DNA from: Siphonodentalium dalli
Taxonomy: Eukaryota; Mollusca; Scaphopoda; Gadilida; Siphonodentaliidae
NCBI GenBank assembly: GCA_032622095.1
Contig: CP136066.1
Coordinates: 55,952,609 to 56,016,608, forward strand
DNA length: 64,000 bases
Direction of reading: 5' to 3'
Shown: positions 58,853-64,000 of the stretch, one piece after another
Layout of the letters: every line of letters starts with the position of its first letter
Numbering within the stretch: the stretch's first letter is position 1
Translations under genes and position numbers: made by a program
Notes under the pieces: model-generated
What the model was told of the DNA's origin: nothing
What the model saw: the letters and a program-made list of their open reading frames with translations, nothing else
Databases searched by the model: none

Positions 58853-59705
58853 TACATATATATATACGAGTTCTCAAAATATATAGTATAGATTGGCAGA
58901 TTCCAGTAGCTTAATAACGGTATATCTGGGGAGAAATCTGATGCTATATTCGTGATTATCTGGGATGATTTCGGTATATACTAAGGTATATACTGTAAGA
59001 ACAAAGGGCGCCACCCGTGCTCGCTGGGTTGGTCAGAAACATGACAATTTTATTTTTTTCAGAAACATGACATTTTTTTAATTATTTCGTTTTTTTTATT
59101 TTTTAATATTAATTTTTATTCTCGTGAAATCTCTCTGCACCCGTTTCCGAGATCTCGTCTGTGCATGCGCTGCACGGGCGTCGCACGGGCTCGCCAATAC
59201 GACAACGACGACCACCTGGTCAAACTACACTCACGTACCAAGTTTCGTCCCGATCGGTCGAGGTGTTGGTATCTGATGCAAAAGACGAAATTGTGAGTGT
59301 TGGTTTGTAACCGGGATTTCTGAGAAGCATTATCCCTGGACTACCCCCCCTAAGCCATGACCTAAGTGTCATACATACTATAACAATGATGTTGTAAGAG
59401 TACTATGGCATCCAATATATCTCCCCGCATAGGAAAGCACTCAATGTTCCCTTATAACTCTGCAGATGCTAATAACGTTGAATGGGAAACAGACGCTCTT
59501 TATAGCGATGCGCCAAAAACAAACGCTCATTAAATAATCACTTGATGAACCCACGCCGTGCCTTTGCGGTGATTTGGGAGTGGATAAAGGGTGCTCTGAC
59601 CTTCTCCAAAACGCGACCACGGCCGTGTCAGTGGGATTTTACACTTACGTACGAAATTTGAGCTCAATCTGTACACGCGTTTTGGATTCCATGAAGTACC
59701 CACAT

Positions 59706-59744
<39 letters not shown>

Positions 59745-59770
59745 CGTAGTTCTCAAAATATATATATAGA
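58853..59770 (-). mobile_element. Broken family 2 unit(s)
   Basis: 58890-59030 matches the middle of the 1198-bp unit ('gattggcagattccagtag', 'tatctggggagaaatctgat'). 59140-59300 matches its 'cggtcgaggtgttggtatct' part. 59440-59770 matches its microsatellite end. Pieces are reordered or deleted, and T-rich filler lies at 59040-59120. Confidence 0.65.
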
Positions 59771-60904
59771 CTAGCTGATGAGCCCGACGTTGTCCGGGCT
59801 ATTCAAAAACCAAATTTCAAGTCGATAGCTCCACCCGTTTCCGAGATCTGGTCTGCGCATGCGCTGCACGGGCGTCGCACGGGCTCGCCAATACGACAAC
59901 GACGACCGCCTGGTCAAACTACACACAGGTACCAAGTTTCGTCCCGATCGGTCGAGAATCGTAGATTTGTATAAATGACATACAGACAGACAAACAAACA
60001 AACAGACAGAGGTCTTCAAAATATATATGAGACTAGCCGATGAGCCCGACGTTGTCCGGGCTATTCAAAAACCAAATTTCAAGTCGATAGCTGTACCCGT
60101 TTCCGAGATCTGGTCTGCGCATGCGCGAAGCTTGCGTCGCACGGGCTCGGCGACCCGATAAAATTCGTATCCGGGGCAAGATACATTCACATAGCAAATT
60201 TCAAGTCGATAGCTCCACCTGTTTCCGAGATCTGGTCTGCGCATGCGCGAAGCTGGCGTCGCACGGGCTCGGCGACCCGATAAAATTCGTATCCGGGGCA
60301 AGATACATTCACATACCAAATTTCAAGTCGATAGCTCCACCTGTTTCCGAGATCTCGTCTGCGCATGCACGAAGCTGGCGTCGCACGGGCTCGGCGACCC
60401 GATAATATTCGCATTCGGGGCAAGATACATTCACATAGTAAATTTCAAGTCGATAGCTCCACCCGTTTTCGAGATCTCGTCTGCGCATGCGCGAAGCTGG
60501 CGTCGCACGGACTCGGCGATCCGATAAAATTCGTATCCGGGGCAAGATACATTCACATACCAAATTTCAAGTCGATAGCTCCACCCGTTTCCGAGATCTC
60601 GTCTGCGCATGCGCGAATATGGCGTCCCACGGGCTCGGCGACCCGATTAAATTCGTAATCTGGGCAAGATACATTCACATACCAAATTTCAAGTCGATAG
60701 CTCCACCCGTTTCCGAGATCTCTTCTGCGCATGCGTTGCACGGGCGTCGCACGGGCTCGCCAATACGACAACGACCACCGCCTGGTCAAACTACACACAC
60801 GTACCAAGTTTCGTCCCGATCGGTCGAGAATCGTAGATTTGTATTAATGACAAACATACATACAGACAGACAAACAGACAGAGGTCTTCAAAATATATAT
60901 GAGA
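59771..60904 (-). mobile_element. Two family 1 Helitron-like units, reverse orientation
   Basis: Units 59771-60032 and 60033-60904 read on the minus strand from TCTCATATATATTTTGAAGA to the AGCCCGGAC hairpin and CTAG. The first unit has no full 122-bp repeat. The second has five to six copies, the longest internal array in the window. Confidence 0.75.
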
Positions 60905-63417
60905 TAGGGCCTGATTTGTCTAGCTAGCTTTGGGCAGGGACAGCGGCCGAAATATTAGAAGTGGGAACATCTTGACCTTAGCAGTTGAAAAGTTTGAGGT
61001 ACCATGCCGCTGGAAAATTCAACCCATGATGGAGGTGCGAATACCGTGCGATGCTGTTCTCGGACTTCGACCTGTATCAAGGATGGGTGTTCATTTAGAA
61101 ATTCCAACGTGGACCAACACTCCCTCGTCCAGGGTCTCCGGGGACATCCAACATCGATTTAAAAAACATATATATAGCACCATCTATACTTGAACTATAC
61201 ATAATTCTCGGTACCTTCCATTTATACCCAACTAAGCTGCTGAGTTTAGGTAAACATATGACATTTGGTTTATAACTAACACGCACTACTACATTGGTAA
61301 GTTTTAAGGATCAGGGGACCCCGATTTGTTATAAGATTTCACTCATGGAACATGTTGTGCGTCACTATTGGCCAAATTAATTTTTTTAGACCACAAGGTG
61401 AACGCAAACTTCTTGAACACACAAATGTTATGCGATTCAAATACGTTACATAATGTCATGGTAAATATTTGGGGTCCACTGATTCTTAACGCAACTCAGC
61501 CTGAAATTATCAGTAACTGTTTCAACACGAAATGCCACCCACCCCCGATTCACAGCGTATCCGTGCACGTACCGCACACAGATCGTATATATATATACGT
61601 TTTGAGCCCAAGTCGCTGACATGGCTATCTTCTTTAAAATCCAATGAACGTAAACCATCTACAATGGGTTAACAATTGAGATTCCGTGACCGCATTACAA
61701 AGAACATGTACCCAGCTAATCGCACTCACCATTATCCGCACGTTGAATCGTCGTGATCACGGCGTGAAAAATCAATAATGTAGCCTATGTAGTTGTAATC
61801 TAATACTGAATTTTTACAAAAATGGTATTATTGCTGTACTATAGAACCCGCTTAGCCAGTACTTTATCATTCCGTATTGCGAATTTTTACATATTACAAA
61901 GCTGTAGCGTTCGAGTACTATGAAAACATGAAAAGATGAAACTTTCAGGCCCCCTTTTTCTCCACCAAATGCAAAGATTTTCCGGTCAAGTGAATCATTA
62001 CATTTCAATGTATTTTGCATATAAAGAGTTTTGGGCATATGTTGAGTTTCAATCTACAATGAAAGAAATATACTGATAGAAATACAGTCGAATACGTATA
62101 CTATAGAACACAAAATATGTATTACAAAATTAGTAAATCACAAATTAACGCTGATATTACAAAAATTGTATTATATAGTATAGGCCCCTGGTGTTATAAT
62201 GTCACGCGAGCTTTGCTCAGATATGGACATCCTCCTTCAATATGATTCTTACAACTATCTTGTGGTTTTTTTGGGTATTGTGGCAATCACAAATACTGGT
62301 TTTCTACGAATTCATTTGAAGGGTTCAACATTTTAATTTTGACACCAAAACGATGCTACTGCATGACCAGATATGCTATACACATAGTTTGCAATCCTAA
62401 ACTTATATTGCTATATGCGTCAAATTTGATAACTTATGTTGATGTAGATCGTGCCACAAAGCTCTACTCTGGCTACGCCCATAAATTCCCATAATATTCC
62501 ACCCTTTCAAAACCTGGGAACTTTTTGATTTTCTGCATGACGGGAAATTTATGACATTGAAAAAAAAAGCAACGCATGTAATATATTTATATATTAAAAG
62601 CTGTCGCTCTGCAAGGTTGCTCACTTCCACCATTCAGATGCTGCTTCTGGCGTGCACTTATAAGCAAATTGCCTTTATTTGACTGACCTCTTGGTCCAGG
62701 ATTGACTCGATTATGGAGCATTTATCCAGCGTCATTTAAACATTTTGATTTAAAAAATATATATATTAAATTTAAAACAAATATTAATTTAAATTTTAAA
62801 TTTTGTTCTTGTTAGATTCAACTCCTTACTCAATTTAACAACACAATTTTTTCATTTTTGAAAATTAAATTTTTCTTATTTTTAAATCAAAATTTTAAAA
62901 ACCTAACGCCGTTATATCATCCGAGTCACCACACCTAATTTGGTTGAAATCGGTCCAGGGTTATGGGAGAACAGTTGCGAATAGACAAACTGGCATACAG
63001 GTAGACAGTTCATATACCCTTTAATAAAAACAAATATACATGTAAATACACCAAATTTTTTCTTTACGGGTTAAGCAATTTGCAGAAAATCTGTCACAAA
63101 CAAAGTGATGAACATCGCGTGAAACTCGTGTTGAGAAACGTGTCCTTTGTCAGATTGATTTAAACCCAGAATGCGATCGTATTAATGGTCCATGAGCGAT
63201 GCTTGTTTCTCAATGAATAAATCCATTGAGCGTGCACGCGTTCGCGATAATGTGTGACGTGTCAATAACCATAATATTGGTCTGATTGGTAAGAGGGTAT
63301 AGTATGACTGCATGCTCATATCACCAAATCGAGTTGTCAATTAGCTGGCAACTGAACGACAAAAACGCCCCCTTAGACCCGGTTTGGTTGGACCGCCAAT
63401 GTAGGTTTAAACCAGGT
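60905..63417. other. Unique AT-rich stretch without recognised gene
   Basis: No domain, RNA gene or terminal repeat is recognised. 62930-62990 ('ttggttgaaatcggtccagg') resembles a motif in the 24310 repeat family. Open stretches are below 90 codons. Confidence 0.4.
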
Positions 63418-63817
63418 TTAACCCTTTACCCAACAAACAGGCCAAAAACGGCCAAATAAAGCTGCAACAGCCTAAATTATCTTGGGTCTGTCTCAATAAA
63501 ACCATACAAATATGGATATCATTGGAACCGGCTCATTGACCACATTGTGATGGTTACAGTTATGCCCTGTGCCAATGCATTCTCTTATATATGCGAGTCG
63601 ACCATAGGTCGCCTCGCATATATAAGAGAATGCATTGGCCTAAAAAAAATCTTTTTTTAACACTTTTTACCATTTTTTCTTACATTCTTTAACAATTTTA
63701 TAATTTTTAATGTGTTAAGCCAATGCATTCTCTTATATATGCGAGGCGACCTATGGTCGACTCGCATATATAAGAGAATGCATTGGCACAGGGCCGTTCT
63801 GTTGGGTAAAGGGTTAA
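63418..63817. mobile_element. TTAA-flanked element built of nested palindromes (400 bp)
   Basis: TTAA at 63418-63421 and 63814-63817 flanks inverted ends CCCTTTACCCAACA, typical of piggyBac-like termini. Inside are two 69-bp palindromes (63571-63639 and 63719-63787) made of the same arm (GCCAATGCATTCTCTTATAT, then ATGCGAG). The arm therefore occurs four times in alternating orientation, and the two palindromes are also inverted relative to each other. Confidence 0.85.
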
Positions 63818-64000
63818 ACTCTGCGGTTTAAACAGGAGATTACGCATCCCGCCACTGTATTACATACAACTGTACGTCCACATAATGCCATCTAAAATAT
63901 ATTAATGTATTTTTTTCAGATTCAGCATTAAGCATCATTGAGTGTCACTGTCAAGATTCAACATACATGTGCAGAGATGTCATTCATCTGAATCATGTGA
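63818..64000. other. Window end, no feature seen
   Basis: Nothing recognised. Confidence 0.4.

Noticed and set aside
60930-61193. 87-codon frame just after the family 1 elements
   Set aside because: It starts only at TTG, has no domain and no splice context.

Overview
The window is eukaryotic, repeat-dominated and gene-poor. It looks like intergenic and intronic DNA of a marine invertebrate, most likely a mollusc. That assignment is an inference. It rests on a non-LTR 3' tail ending in the GTTTAACGTCGTT type of sequence, a dispersed 'aaggggcataactc ... ggacggacg' repeat family that I associate with bivalves, abundant 'acatgtacatgta' motifs, and a fibrinogen-related lectin exon. There are no operons and no bacterial-type genes. 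Most open frames are by-products of tandem repeats whose periods are multiples of three or that lack stops by chance.

Layout. 1-3727 is a homogeneous 66-bp satellite that runs off the left edge. 3.7-12.7 kb holds scattered mobile-element remains: a TTAA-flanked inverted-repeat element in two opposite copies, a decayed non-LTR reverse transcriptase, a tRNA-derived SINE and a second reverse transcriptase scrap. 12.75-19.86 kb is a composite block. A ~162-bp A/B-alternating repeat array lies in one orientation, then a 1.6-kb element bounded by 55-bp inverted repeats that carries a zinc-finger coding exon, then the same array in the opposite orientation. That second array is interrupted by a 1.9-kb non-LTR retrotransposon with a gag-like ORF1. 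20.4-20.9 kb holds a convincing signal-peptide exon and a weaker second exon. 21.2-27.3 kb has AT microsatellites around a perfect 60-bp-arm palindrome, a 29-bp minisatellite, foldback sequences and a degenerate bivalve-type repeat. 27.6-29.0 kb is a third A/B array.

From 29.6 kb onward the most striking component is a superfamily of Helitron/Helentron-like elements. They begin with TC plus an AT-rich 'TATATATTTTGA' block, often carry a (TCTG)n microsatellite and internal tandem repeats (122 bp, ~135 bp, ~145 bp), and end in a short GC-rich hairpin 10-13 nt before CTAG or CTGG. They occur singly (29608-30796), as head-to-tail arrays (38583-40923 forward; 47566-56153 and 59771-60904 reverse), and nested in one another (56154-58852). 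One 1198-bp unit is present in three nearly identical consecutive copies.

The only clear host protein domain is a fibrinogen-related domain exon at 35187-35833. It is complete except for one in-frame TAA. Several short inverted-repeat DNA transposons (TA-, TTAA- and TGA-flanked), a 59-bp minisatellite, a 1.87-kb element with perfect 42-bp terminal inverted repeats, and a nested-palindrome element at 63.4-63.8 kb fill most of the rest.
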